64,000 nt of DNA from Pacificispira sp002696645 (GCF_048892425.1 NZ_JBLZHU010000012.1:1-64000), one strand, 5' to 3'. Shown: positions 27,706-37,157, counted from the first letter of the stretch. Notes: generated by a model not told the origin, from the sequence alone. A program made the numbers and translations.

Positions 27706-28872
27706 TTAGCGAAACCACAAGACTCTTCTGAACCACCCCTTAAATACGGAGGCGAGAAGCGACAATCCATTCAGACTGGTTTGTGCCGTTGCATCGGGTT
27801 CTTTCCCCTGGGCGCGGGCCTCAATTGCGCTTGCCACCTGCACGAGAATTCGGTCAGCAATTTCGGCGACTAAAGTGGGACGACTGAATTGAGAGAGTGT
27901 GCCGGTAAGTTTGTAGGTCATGTCCAGGCTCAAGACCGTGTCCCCTGTTTCGGACCGTGTGACGTGGAAATCCAGCATGCCATCCAATTGAGATCGGCTC
28001 AGGCTGTCGCGGCCCCGGCCGATGACATGTCCCGATTTTTCTGCATCCTTCAGGTCCATTTTTGCAGTGCCGACAAAGGCTGCTTTTATCGGCCCCATTG
28101 AGACAGCGCATTGCCCCTGCAATTTGCCGTCCTGCGTTGCGCTGTCTAGGCGCGCGCCGGGAATGCAGGAGACTATTTTTTTTGGGTCCGACAGGATGTT
28201 CCAAATATCGGCGGCCGGCGTATCGAAGGTTAGCGTCCGCGACAGGGTTGGTGACCCTTCAAGCGAGTGTCGATCTGGTATGGTCGTCGACGCATCGCCC
28301 TTGGCGGTCTGTGGTGAGGGCGTATCCTGATTATCTAGCAAACTGGTCGCAGCCGACGACTGAGGCTGCTGTGCCCTGGCATGCGGTTGAACCGACGCTT
28401 CTGGCGGGGCGTTTTCCAGTACGTCTGTGATCGCGGCGATGATCCCTGCATAGCCGGTGCAGCGGCATAAATTCCCGGACAGTTCTTTACGGATACGCGC
28501 CGCATCTGCATTGGGCAGTCGCCGGACGATATCATATCCCGTGACCAGCATTCCGGGTGTGCAAAAGCCGCATTGCAAACCATGATGTTTTTTGAACGCG
28601 GTGCGCAAGGCACGCATCAGGGGATCCTCGTCAAACCCTTCGACACTGCGAATTTCTGCGCCTGTGCAGGCGGCGGCCAGGGTGATGCAGGACCGTGTCG
28701 GTTTGCCATCTACGAACACGGTGCAGGCCCCACAGACCCCTTGTTCACATCCCAAATGGGTTCCTGTCAGCAGCATTTCCTCGCGCAGAAAATCAGCGAG
28801 ATGGGTACGTGGTTCCGCAGTTTGGGAGACGGGCGTTCCATTCACCATCAGTTGGATCGTTGCGTCAGTCAT
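27706..28872 (-). CDS. 2Fe-2S hydroxylase subunit fused to CoxG-like domain
   Basis: This 388-residue two-domain protein starts with the small subunit of a molybdenum hydroxylase. A plant-type 2Fe-2S site (CEQGVCGACTVFVDGKPTRSC, about 40-62) is followed by an alpha-helical site (CGFCTPGM, then CRCTGY). After a Ser/Pro/Gln-rich linker (about 160-200) comes an SRPBCC/CoxG-like domain (LTFDTPAADIWNILSDPKKI ... VSCIPGA). Usual small subunits are about 160 residues; CoxG is normally a separate protein, tied to cofactor insertion or membrane anchoring. A short basic-aromatic tail (WFRRVLWFR) may touch the membrane. The start overlaps the FAD subunit stop. Confidence 0.9.
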   Translation of the reverse strand: MTDATIQLMVNGTPVSQTAEPRTHLADFLREEMLLTGTHLGCEQGVCGACTVFVDGKPTRSCITLAAACTGAEIRSVEGFDEDPLMRALRTAFKKHHGLQCGFCTPGMLVTGYDIVRRLPNADAARIRKELSGNLCRCTGYAGIIAAITDVLENAPPEASVQPHARAQQPQSSAATSLLDNQDTPSPQTAKGDASTTIPDRHSLEGSPTLSRTLTFDTPAADIWNILSDPKKIVSCIPGARLDSATQDGKLQGQCAVSMGPIKAAFVGTAKMDLKDAEKSGHVIGRGRDSLSRSQLDGMLDFHVTRSETGDTVLSLDMTYKLTGTLSQFSRPTLVAEIADRILVQVASAIEARAQGKEPDATAQTSLNGLSLLASVFKGWFRRVLWFR

Positions 28873-29696
28873 GCGTCGTTCTCCTTGCGCTCTTCAAGCT
28901 GCGCGAGGGCCCGTGACAGGGCGACCGCATGCAAGTTCAGTGTTTCAACGGGGTGATCCGGGATCGCGTCTTGCAGGGCCTCTATTGGGGATACTTGTCC
29001 CTCCAGGAGGGCCTGAGGCTGGGACAAAATGGCAGGCTCACGGCCAAGGGCGCCGATTGCTACCCTCACTCTCCCATTCTCTGGATCGCTCAGAATGGCG
29101 GCGCTGGCCTTGGCAAACTCGCCAACCTGCCTGGTGTATTTCCAATAGGCCCATCGCGCGTTCTGGCCGGGCCGCGGCACGTCAATGGCGGTCAGGACAT
29201 CATCGGGGCCTAGGCCCGTGCTATAGGGTCCCGTGATGAAGTCTTCGATGGGCAGGGAACGCAAGTCTGCGCCTTGATCCGGGTCGCGTATCAGGACTGT
29301 CGCACACAGCGCGGTCATCACAATTACCCAATCCGCCGCTGGGTCGGCATGGGCCAGGCTGCCTCCAATCGTGCCGCGGTTGCGCACCGCGCGATAGGCG
29401 ATATTGGCGGCCGCATCGCGCATCCAATGGCCGGTCGGATCTGTCACCAATCCATCCTCAATCTCGGCATGGGTGGTGGCTGCCCCAAATCGCACGCGAT
29501 CGCCAAAATCTTCGACCTGACGCAGGTCTGAAAGCTGGGCAATATCGATCAGCCCTGTCGGTCGCGCGAGTCGCAGGTTTAGCATCGGGCCTAGTGATTG
29601 GTTGCCGGACACGAGTTTGTTTTGCCCCCCGGCCAATGCTTTCTGGGCATCGTCCAGAGAGTGTGCGACGGCATAATTGAACGGGGCTGGTTTCAT
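28869..29696 (-). CDS. molybdenum hydroxylase FAD subunit (CoxM-like)
   Basis: This 275-residue FAD-binding subunit has the family motifs GGQNKLVSGNQSLGPMLNLRLA near residue 20 and NRGTIGGSLAHADPAADW near residue 105. It passes electrons from the iron-sulfur subunit to FAD and then to an acceptor. The start and stop overlap both neighbours by four bases (ATGA), so the three subunits are made together. Confidence 0.92.
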   Translation of the reverse strand: MKPAPFNYAVAHSLDDAQKALAGGQNKLVSGNQSLGPMLNLRLARPTGLIDIAQLSDLRQVEDFGDRVRFGAATTHAEIEDGLVTDPTGHWMRDAAANIAYRAVRNRGTIGGSLAHADPAADWVIVMTALCATVLIRDPDQGADLRSLPIEDFITGPYSTGLGPDDVLTAIDVPRPGQNARWAYWKYTRQVGEFAKASAAILSDPENGRVRVAIGALGREPAILSQPQALLEGQVSPIEALQDAIPDHPVETLNLHAVALSRALAQLEERKENDA

Positions 29697-32071
29697 GCTG
29701 CGTCCCCTGATTTTGTCTGGCCGCTTTGGGCGTGTCCAATTGCTGCCAGAACCCGTTCTGGGGTGATCGGCACTTCCGACACCTCCGCACCAAGAAAAGA
29801 CAGGGCATCATTGACCGCATTGGCAATGGCGGCGGGCGGCCCAATGGCGCCACTTTCCCCAATCCCTTTCTGGCCAAATCGGCTCAGGGGGGACGGGGTT
29901 TCCATATGTTCTATCCGGATTGCAGGAAGGTCGGAGGCAAGCGGCAAATGATAATCCGCCAGGGTCGAGGCTAAGGGCTGCCCCGATGCATCAAAGCACA
30001 TCTCTTCAAACAAGGCGGTGCCAATGCCTTGGGCCGCGCCCCCGTAAACCTGGCCATCAACCACCATGGGATTGATCATGGTTCCGGCATCTTCAACGAT
30101 GACATAGTCCAGCAGGCGCACATGGCCCAGATCCAGATCAACCTCCACTTTCACTGCGTGGCAGGCATAGGAAAATGTTCCGGTATCCTTGACTGTCTTA
30201 TACCCCTCAACCACTTCCAGTCCTCTGGGGTCAACGTCATCGGGCAACAGTTGCGGTTTCAAGTACCAGGTTTTTGCGACCTCCTCGATGCTGATCGCGC
30301 TGGTACCGACGCGTGCCATGCCGTTCTCTAGAACAATTTCAGCAGGGTCGGCTTGCAGCAGATGGCCCGCGATTTTGCTGATACGCTCTCCCAGAGATAC
30401 GCATGCGGTGCCAACAGCCCCGCCTGCCATGACAATACAGCGTGATCCCCAGGTTCCTGTGGAATAGGGCGTGTAGGCCGTATCCCCGTGGACCAATTTG
30501 ATCTTCTTCGGGTCGATCCCGATTTCACTATTGGCAATCTGCGCTAGGGTTGTTTCCAAACCCTGGCCATGGCTGTGTACACCAACGCGCAATTCCAGGC
30601 CGCCATCAGGCGTCAGGCGCGCGATGGCCTGCTCAAATCCTGGCACCATCGGAATGCCCCAACCATGATAAACAGACGTCCCGTGGGCTCCTTGTTCGCA
30701 AAAAATTGACAGGCCCACTCCGATCCGTGTCCGCCCGGTCTGGGACTGCTGTTCGGCGCGGATGCCCGTCATGTCGATCGCGGAAACGGCGCGCTTTAAG
30801 GCTTCGGTATAGTCCCCACTGTCGAAGAACTTATTGGTGATGTTGGTGAAGGGCATTTGTTCTGGCCGCACCAAATTTCGATGGCGAATGGCCTCAGGCG
30901 TAATCTTCAATTCGCGCGCAATATTGTCCAGCAGGACCTCCATCGCGAAACAAACACCCGTTCGTGCGACGCCACGAAAAGGCAGGATTGGTGGCTTGTT
31001 GGTGGCGACCGACCACGTCTTGCAGCGGTATCCCTGCATCAGATATGGGCCGGGTAAAATACTGGCGACTTGGGCGGCCTCAAGACAGGCGGAGAAGGGA
31101 TAGCTAGAATAGGCCCCTGAATCAACAATCGCGCTGCAGTCTACCGCCAGCAATTCCCCATCTGCTTTTGCATAGCCTGTGATCTCATAGCTATGCTCCC
31201 GGCAATTGGCACCGGCGATCAGATGTTCACGGCGATCTTCAATCCAGCGAATTGGTTTGTCCAACTTCATGGCCAAAAAACAGGCACATACCTCTTCCGG
31301 CAGTAGGATTCCTTTATACCCGAACCCTCCGCCCACATCGGGTGCGATCACCCGGATTTGGCCGTGATCCAGTTTCAGGCATTCCGACAGTCCAGTGCGA
31401 ACGATATGCGGCATTTGCGTTGCCGAATGAAGGGTCAGGATTTCTAGGTTTCGGTCCCAGGCGGCAATCAGGCCACGCCCTTCGATAGGGGCCATGCATT
31501 GCCGGGCTGTTTTGAATTGGCGGCGGACAATCACATCCGCCTGTTCGACCGCAGCCTCAAAATTTATATCAACAGCGCTTTCTAGAAAGACGTTCTCGTC
31601 CCAGTCTTCATGCACCAGGGCGGTATCCTTGTCGCGTGCCTTGGTCATGTCATGAACAGCGGACAGCTCCTCGAAGGTGACATCAATCTGCTCCGTCAGA
31701 TCTTCGGCCAGGGCGCGCGACGGGGCAAGACAGGCTGCGATCAGTTCCCCAACATGGCGCACTTTATCATGGGCCAGAATGGGCTGTGTTGAGGGTCGAA
31801 ACCCCGGCAGGCCAGACACCGCCCGAATACCCGAAACGCCTTCCAGATCACGGGCAAAGAACACGGTGTTTTTGGTTGTGTCAGGTTTTGTTTGTGACAG
31901 AATTCGTGCGTGCGCCATCGGGCTTCGCAAAAAGGCGAGATCCAGCATGCCTGGCAGGCGCATGTCGGCGATATAACGGCCTTTGCCATTCAGATAGCGA
32001 TCATCTTCTTTCCGCTCAAGGCGGGCGCCGATGCCCAATCCCTGCTCTTTGGCATCCAGACTTTTTTCCAT
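29693..32071 (-). CDS. molybdopterin-binding catalytic subunit, CoxL/XdhB superfamily
   Basis: This 792-residue large subunit begins with LERKEDDRYLNGKGRYIADM. It has the Mo-site stretches GGGFGYKGILLPEE, PFRGVARTGVCFAMEVLLDN and the C-terminal GIGESGAIGPPAA, with the expected catalytic Glu. The active-site loop lacks the AYxCSFR signature of true CO dehydrogenase. It therefore belongs to the broad hydroxylase group that adds oxygen from water to N-heterocycles or aldehydes. It is the first gene of a five-gene minus-strand operon; GGGGTGAG precedes the ATG. Confidence 0.92.
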   Translation of the reverse strand: MEKSLDAKEQGLGIGARLERKEDDRYLNGKGRYIADMRLPGMLDLAFLRSPMAHARILSQTKPDTTKNTVFFARDLEGVSGIRAVSGLPGFRPSTQPILAHDKVRHVGELIAACLAPSRALAEDLTEQIDVTFEELSAVHDMTKARDKDTALVHEDWDENVFLESAVDINFEAAVEQADVIVRRQFKTARQCMAPIEGRGLIAAWDRNLEILTLHSATQMPHIVRTGLSECLKLDHGQIRVIAPDVGGGFGYKGILLPEEVCACFLAMKLDKPIRWIEDRREHLIAGANCREHSYEITGYAKADGELLAVDCSAIVDSGAYSSYPFSACLEAAQVASILPGPYLMQGYRCKTWSVATNKPPILPFRGVARTGVCFAMEVLLDNIARELKITPEAIRHRNLVRPEQMPFTNITNKFFDSGDYTEALKRAVSAIDMTGIRAEQQSQTGRTRIGVGLSIFCEQGAHGTSVYHGWGIPMVPGFEQAIARLTPDGGLELRVGVHSHGQGLETTLAQIANSEIGIDPKKIKLVHGDTAYTPYSTGTWGSRCIVMAGGAVGTACVSLGERISKIAGHLLQADPAEIVLENGMARVGTSAISIEEVAKTWYLKPQLLPDDVDPRGLEVVEGYKTVKDTGTFSYACHAVKVEVDLDLGHVRLLDYVIVEDAGTMINPMVVDGQVYGGAAQGIGTALFEEMCFDASGQPLASTLADYHLPLASDLPAIRIEHMETPSPLSRFGQKGIGESGAIGPPAAIANAVNDALSFLGAEVSEVPITPERVLAAIGHAQSGQTKSGDAA

Positions 32072-32323
32072 CTCACCCCATTCCTTGTATCTTTAGGACC
32101 CTCGAGTTTGAGGGGCTTTGATCGTGCTATCAATGCTCTGCAAAGCGTTTCGATGCCAATCTTTGATACAGTCAAATATTGCACTGCACATCGCAACGGT
32201 AAAGGGTTTCAGAGAATATGTGTAGATATAATTTTCGCTATTACTACTTTTATCTTTTCCCCGGCAACACGGCGCGATATGTTTCATCCAAAGCGTGTCG
32301 GAAAAGGATAAAGGATACCCGCG

Positions 32324-33589
32324 ATGAGCGATGTGAAGCCCTATGATATCGTATTGGAAAATGGGACTTTGATTGATCCCGCTTCCGGCTTGAATGGGCG
32401 GTATGATATCGGTATCCGCGACGGCGTGATTGCAGCGGTCAGCGACACTCTTGCCGCCGCCCCGACAGCGGAGCGGATTGATGTATCCGAACATCACGTC
32501 ATTCCAGGCATGATCGACACCCATGCGCATGTATATGAACATGTGACAGGAAAGTTTGGTCTCTCGCCGGATCTCGTGGGTGTCTATTCGGGTGTGACCA
32601 CCCTGATTGATCAGGGTGGCCCCAGTTGCATGACAATTGGTGGCTTTCGGAACTTCATCGCTCAGCCTTCAATCAGCAGGGTCCTGGCCTTCATCTCGAC
32701 CTATCTTGTTGGCGGTCTGGAGGGGCATCTTTATCCCGAACTCTATGGCCCCAATGGCGTGAATGCAGACCATACGATCAAGGTGACGCGCGACAATCTG
32801 GACTTGGTTAAAGGCGTGAAGGCGCATGCCGAGATTGGGGGACAGTCCCGGTGGGGAATGGATGTCATCAAGATCGGGCAAGAAATTGCAACAGCGACCA
32901 ATCTGCCGCTTTATATCCACCTTGGTCAGCTTTGGCCGACCAGTGATACAGCGCCAATGCCGTCACCCGATGAGTTGATTCACGAACTGGTACCGCTGAT
33001 GAAGGAAGGGGATGTGTTGGCGCATCCGTTTACGCGTCATCCCGGAGGGTTCGTTTCTGAGACCGGGGAAATTCATCCAATCCTATTGGAAGCAGTACAT
33101 CAGAAGAACATCAAAGTAGATGTTGGACATGGATCACATTTCAGTTTTGAAACGGCGCGACGTGTTCTGGATGCCGGTATCGTCCCCTTCACCTTAGGGG
33201 CGGATATGCATGGCTATAATGTTGCTATTCCAGATTCCACGGACCGGTCAGATCGCGCGGAAAATCCTTTCTTTGGGGTCGCACCGTTTAATCTGACAAT
33301 TGCCATGTCAGAACTGCTGCATCTGGGTGTTCCGCTGGAACAGGTGATCGCGATGGTCAGCAGCAATCCCGCGACACTCATTCGGATGCAAGATCAACTT
33401 GGCAGCATTGCTGTGGGTCGAGAGGCGGATATCAGTGTACTTAAGATCGAGACGGGTCGTTTTAAGCTGTCAGACAATAGCGGTGAAAGTGTCGTTGCAG
33501 AAAAACTGGTCCGACCCGCTTTCTGCATTCGCGCGGGCACACGGTTCGACTCGAACTCAGTCTTCGTGCCCGATGCAATTGTAGCCTAA
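32324..33589 (+). CDS. amidohydrolase/deacetylase-family metallohydrolase
   Basis: This 421-residue amidohydrolase-superfamily enzyme has an N-terminal beta sandwich (DIVLENGTLIDPASGL) and the first metal motif PGMIDTHAHVYEH. GVKAHAEI may hold the bridging lysine; later ligands lie in YIHLGQ and AHPFTRHPGG, with the LGADMHGYN Asp near residue 304. It resembles the EF_0837-like deacetylase/dihydroorotase group and would cleave a cyclic or acyl amide. It is divergent from the molybdenum hydroxylase operon across 252 bases, fitting hydrolysis of an oxidised ring product. Confidence 0.85.
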   Translation: MSDVKPYDIVLENGTLIDPASGLNGRYDIGIRDGVIAAVSDTLAAAPTAERIDVSEHHVIPGMIDTHAHVYEHVTGKFGLSPDLVGVYSGVTTLIDQGGPSCMTIGGFRNFIAQPSISRVLAFISTYLVGGLEGHLYPELYGPNGVNADHTIKVTRDNLDLVKGVKAHAEIGGQSRWGMDVIKIGQEIATATNLPLYIHLGQLWPTSDTAPMPSPDELIHELVPLMKEGDVLAHPFTRHPGGFVSETGEIHPILLEAVHQKNIKVDVGHGSHFSFETARRVLDAGIVPFTLGADMHGYNVAIPDSTDRSDRAENPFFGVAPFNLTIAMSELLHLGVPLEQVIAMVSSNPATLIRMQDQLGSIAVGREADISVLKIETGRFKLSDNSGESVVAEKLVRPAFCIRAGTRFDSNSVFVPDAIVA

Positions 33590-33898
33590 GCCTTATGCCT
33601 AGAAATTGGGTGATCCAAACCAATGCCTTACAGCCTTTGTTTCCTAAACAGAGACGGCGGGTGGTTTTAGGGAAGCAAGTGACTTAAAAGCCAACAAGTA
33701 AAGTTGATTGCAAGCCCCCGCAACCAATCATAACAACGACTTAGCGCTAACACCGCTAGGCCGTTATTGCGTTCGGTAAGCAATAGGTAAGCAGGGTGGG
33801 TTTAGCATCCGCTCACAATGGAGTGGTGTGGCGCAGGATTGATCGGACCAGGCTCATCGCGGCTAAGTCGGATGATTTTGAAGCAGCTTTCGTTCTTG
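33590..33898. other. intergenic region with tRNA-end-like copy
   Basis: This 309-base gap has no credible gene. Its main content is the tRNA-fMet 3'-end copy and flank at 33715-33796. Confidence 0.5.
33715..33796 (+). repeat. tRNA-fMet 3' end copy, right copy (possible att site)
   Basis: CCCCCGCAACCAA at 33715-33727 equals the last 12 bases of tRNA-fMet plus one. It is followed by ACTTAGC at the same 12-base offset, a weak hairpin (TAGCG/CGCTA), GGTAAGCA at 33775 and AGGTAAGCAGGG at 33785-33796. The rest of the tRNA is absent. Either an element once integrated at the tRNA, or this is the remnant of a lost tRNA copy. Confidence 0.5.
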
Positions 33899-34213
33899 CT
33901 AATTCCCAAGCTGGATATAAACAGATCCATCTTTGAGGATTATTGGATAAGTTTTCAGATTTTCGCAGACAGGGGGACTCAAGGCTTTGCCAGTTGCTAT
34001 ATCAAAACGGCCTTGATGAAGGGGGCATTCGACTGTCATTCCGATGACCAACCCTTCCTCCAAATGTTGTTTTTCGTGGGTGCAGTATCCATCGGTGGCG
34101 TAAAAGCCTTTTTTGGTATTGTAGATGGCATAGCTGTGATCTCCATGGTCCCAGCGTAGCAAATCTTCTTCTTCAATTTCGTCCGCGCGGCAGACTCTAA
34201 TCCATTCATTCAT
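33899..34213 (-). CDS. MocE-like Rieske ferredoxin
   Basis: This 104-residue soluble protein has a Rieske site Cys44-Thr-His46 and Cys63-Pro-Leu-His66. The family supplies electrons to a membrane or soluble oxygenase. It closes a three-gene operon behind a fatty-acid-desaturase-type enzyme, which needs exactly such a donor. It begins 11 bases after the read-through end of the PanB-like gene. Confidence 0.88.
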   Translation of the reverse strand: MNEWIRVCRADEIEEEDLLRWDHGDHSYAIYNTKKGFYATDGYCTHEKQHLEEGLVIGMTVECPLHQGRFDIATGKALSPPVCENLKTYPIILKDGSVYIQLGN

Positions 34214-34224
34214 GTACTGGTGTC

Positions 34225-34362
34225 CTATGCAATGTGGCGTGAATGCTTTTCAAGCGCTTCCTGAAGCGCCTCCAACTCGTCCGCAGGCATTTTGATGCTG
34301 TGTTCCTGATCGGGAAATGCCCCGGATCTGACATCAGAACTGAACTGCCTAAGCGAGCTCTC
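34225..34362 (-). pseudogene. downstream tail of PanB-like frame after TGA
   Basis: In the same frame after the TGA, 45 codons follow before TAG at 34225-34227, reading ESSLRQFSSDVRSGAFPDQE, then HSIKMPADELEALQ. SGAFPDQEHS is the PanB C-terminal signature. A read-through product would have 280 residues including the TGA position (codon 235). There is no frameshift. Confidence 0.75.
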
Positions 34363-35067
34363 TCATTCCTTGGACAACAGTTTTCGAATACTCAACATGT
34401 CACCGTATGCTTTGGCATGGCGAGGGGGATGAAGGACATCGCCACAGATATCTTCCATGAAACTAAAAATAATATCGCCGCCAGAGCCAGACCCAATAGA
34501 ATGAGTGACGAGACGCGTTCTGGGACTGATGGCCATAAGCGCGTCGGCGGCGACGCACTCAACTTCGACCGCGAAGGCCCCAGCATTTTCATACCGCAGG
34601 CAGTCCTCCAATATGTGCATGGCTTCCTGTGCCGTTTTCCCAATGGCACGTAAACCGCCAACTTGCGTGGATCGCCTGGGGATAAGGCCAACATGTCCTT
34701 GAACAGACAGACCCTCCTTTGCGAGCATTTCAACGATATCGAATCCGCGTGGGGTATAGATCGCGTCGGCCCCAGCTTCTGCTGCACGGATCGCCGCGCG
34801 CAAAATCTCGTCTGGTGTGATATAGGCGGTCATGGCCAAGCCAGCCGTGACGAACCGAGTCGGCGCGTTGGGGCGGATCGTATGAATATCACTGTCCCAG
34901 ATAGACAGCATATCCACATCAAGGTCCTCACATGTTTTTGCCTCGTCCTCCGTTGCTGCTGAGACCTGAACGAGCTTGTGATGTCCCTTGGCGGCAAGAA
35001 TTGAGGCAACGGTCAGGTTTCGTTTCGCCGGTCTGCCGCCATAGGTATAGATATTGGTGAGAGTCAC
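34363..35067 (-). CDS. PanB-like hydroxymethyltransferase, cut by in-frame TGA
   Basis: This 234-residue TIM-barrel protein of the ketopantoate hydroxymethyltransferase family has VDMLSIWDSDIHT near residue 50, then GHVGLIPRRSTQVGGLRAIG and AFAVEVECVA. True PanB is about 264 residues and ends with a conserved FPGxEHS-type tail. Here the frame stops at TGA 34363-34365. The same frame then continues with a matching tail, so the gene is either freshly broken or read through. It lies between a desaturase gene (4-base overlap) and a Rieske gene. The natural reaction in this operon may differ from pantothenate synthesis. Confidence 0.8.
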   Translation of the reverse strand: MTLTNIYTYGGRPAKRNLTVASILAAKGHHKLVQVSAATEDEAKTCEDLDVDMLSIWDSDIHTIRPNAPTRFVTAGLAMTAYITPDEILRAAIRAAEAGADAIYTPRGFDIVEMLAKEGLSVQGHVGLIPRRSTQVGGLRAIGKTAQEAMHILEDCLRYENAGAFAVEVECVAADALMAISPRTRLVTHSIGSGSGGDIIFSFMEDICGDVLHPPRHAKAYGDMLSIRKLLSKE

Positions 35068-36089
35068 CGCATTGATGCCTTTGCAATTGGAGCATAGCTT
35101 CCCGTGGTAATCATATGGGGCGCTTGCCGCAGTGATGAGGCCTTTGTGTTTTTACCCAGAGACCGGCGAAGTGTTACGCAAAACAAATCCAAGTTTGATC
35201 TTAAGACGCCAGGATCCGGATCCGGAAGCTGATCCCCAAGCTCTTTCTCCAGGTCCGGTAAAGCAAAGAAAGGCACCTGTGTGTAGAGATGGTGACCAAG
35301 ATGATGGTTCATATTCATATAGAGCAGTCTGCCGATCACATTGGTCTTAAAGGATCGGGTGGAGTTGAGAATGGAGGGGCTGTTTTCTTCAAGCTCCACA
35401 TGCTGCAGCACTGTATAGACTTGGAGGGCAATACCACCGACCAGACGTGGGATGATCAGGAAGACAAGAAATTCTGGAAGCCATGTCACACTGAGGCCAA
35501 TTATCAGTATGTACAGGATCAGATACGCACGTGCGCTCCAGGTCAATCGTCCAAGTTCGTTTTCAGGCGTATAGGAAAGGATTGTCGGTGAGAACTTTCT
35601 GAAACTATGCAGGACGATGATTTTCCCCTCATACCAAAGGGTTGGGATCCCCGTCAGTTCCCAGGCCCATCCTGAAAATGACATTGGCGTATCAAAAGGC
35701 ATTTGGCCGTCTTTGCCGATATGCCAGGTGTTCGTGTGATGACTGGTATGGGCATAGCGCCGATGGTAGGGCTCTCCAACATACAGAAATGAGCTGATCA
35801 AGAACACAGTTTCGTTCAGCCATCGGGTTCGGAAGGCTGTGCCGTGCGCGGTCTCATGACTTAAGGCATAAGCTGGAAGAGCGAGAAGGCTGCCATAAAC
35901 AATCATGGCAGGAACTACCAACCAGCTGCCCAACGTTACAGCAAGAGCCGCGCCAGAAAGCATAAGGCTGGTTACCCACCATGCGAGCCACAGCAGTCCC
36001 GGTACATCGCGTCGCGTGGCAAGTTGCTTCAGGCTTGAACGAGGAAGGGAAACCCCAGAAGACTTAGCGTTTGTCGCGCTATATTCCAT
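35064..36089 (-). CDS. fatty-acid-desaturase-type membrane di-iron enzyme
   Basis: This 341-residue membrane protein has the three histidine boxes of the family: HETAHG, HTSHH and the late HHLGHH. Hydrophobic segments lie near residues 35-75, 100-120 and 195-235. Such enzymes desaturate or hydroxylate lipids or alkyl groups, using electrons from a ferredoxin; a Rieske ferredoxin is encoded two genes downstream. I start it at ATG 36089, which has GGAG six bases upstream. The longer frame upstream runs over the divergent regulator's promoter. Confidence 0.85.
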   Translation of the reverse strand: MEYSATNAKSSGVSLPRSSLKQLATRRDVPGLLWLAWWVTSLMLSGAALAVTLGSWLVVPAMIVYGSLLALPAYALSHETAHGTAFRTRWLNETVFLISSFLYVGEPYHRRYAHTSHHTNTWHIGKDGQMPFDTPMSFSGWAWELTGIPTLWYEGKIIVLHSFRKFSPTILSYTPENELGRLTWSARAYLILYILIIGLSVTWLPEFLVFLIIPRLVGGIALQVYTVLQHVELEENSPSILNSTRSFKTNVIGRLLYMNMNHHLGHHLYTQVPFFALPDLEKELGDQLPDPDPGVLRSNLDLFCVTLRRSLGKNTKASSLRQAPHMITTGSYAPIAKASMR

Positions 36090-36219
36090 TTCAGTCTCCA
36101 GTTCTACATCAATCTCAAGGCGCCGATCCAATGTAAATAATGGAACGCTTGATTGCGCGTGGACAAACGAATTAAATGACCCGTAGGCATAAGATAAACT
36201 TATAATCGAGGAGGTCTGC

Positions 36220-37110
36220 GTGTCTGAACAATCAGTTCCACCTTTGAATTGGTTGCGGGCATTTGAAGCCTCCGCGCGTTTGCTGTCCTTTACAAAGGCG
36301 GCGCAGGAACTGAACATGTCGCAGTCTGCGGTTTCCCAACAAATGCGGTCTTTGGAATCGTATCTGGGTCAGGTTTTATTTCTCCGGGGTCCCAGAGTCC
36401 TCAAACTGACAGAAGTTGGCAGAAACTATCTTCCGGTGGTGCAACAGGCGTTGGCTGGGCTTAGTCGCGGAACACGAGCCTTGAGCAACAAAAATAAAAA
36501 GAAATCGCTGACAATTCAATGCAATCTGGCGTTTTCGATGTTTTGGTTAGCACCGCGTCTGCAGTCCTTTCAGCATCAGAACCCCTGGATCACGGTTAGA
36601 ATTTTGAGCGAACTATGGCCCCCGATGGCGACTGAAGAGAACGCGGATGTTGAAATTCGGTTTGGTTATCGATTGGAGGATAAACTAGGCGTGCAGCGCC
36701 TGTTCAATGACACATGTTTTCCCGTGTGTTCTCCGGATATATTGGAGGCGGTTCAAACAGATTGGACGTTGTTTGATTTGTATGATTGCTCCGGCATGCA
36801 GGGAGATTGGGAGGCGTGGTTTGCCGGCACGGGCAAACATCCTCAAGATGACAAGCCGATCAACTATGCATCGACATTTGGCGTCAGCCTATCTATGGCG
36901 ATGTATGGTGCGGGTTTATCGATGGCCAATGAAACGTTTTCTCAGGCATTGATTGATCGGGGACTTCTGGCAAGACCATTTGAGGAGTCGATCCCAATGC
37001 CGGAGTCACACTACCTGATACACAATCATGATCGCCCGGAGAGTGAGGCGACACGTATTTTCAAGGCTTGGCTAGAGACGCAGACAAAGGCTTCCTGGAC
37101 AAAGACATGA
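36220..37110 (+). CDS. LysR-family regulator, GcvA-like
   Basis: This 296-residue regulator has an N-terminal winged helix (residues 8-67; LNWLRAFEASARLLSFTKAA, LNMSQSAVSQQMRSLE) and a C-terminal effector domain of the GcvA type. GTG 36220 has GAGGAGG about six bases upstream. It is divergent from the desaturase operon with 130 bases between, and most likely controls that operon. Confidence 0.88.
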   Translation: MSEQSVPPLNWLRAFEASARLLSFTKAAQELNMSQSAVSQQMRSLESYLGQVLFLRGPRVLKLTEVGRNYLPVVQQALAGLSRGTRALSNKNKKKSLTIQCNLAFSMFWLAPRLQSFQHQNPWITVRILSELWPPMATEENADVEIRFGYRLEDKLGVQRLFNDTCFPVCSPDILEAVQTDWTLFDLYDCSGMQGDWEAWFAGTGKHPQDDKPINYASTFGVSLSMAMYGAGLSMANETFSQALIDRGLLARPFEESIPMPESHYLIHNHDRPESEATRIFKAWLETQTKASWTKT

Positions 37111-37157
37111 TATCAAGCTGACAGCGTTTCTGACAAAGAGCCCGCACTCTACCGAAA

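Noticed and set aside
29693..32071. Naming the large hydroxylase subunit as CO dehydrogenase CoxL
   Set aside because: The AYxCSFR active-site loop of form-I CoxL is absent, so only the superfamily is supported.
34363..35067. Calling the PanB-like gene a true pantothenate gene
   Set aside because: It is truncated by a TGA and sits with a desaturase and a ferredoxin, so the role is uncertain.
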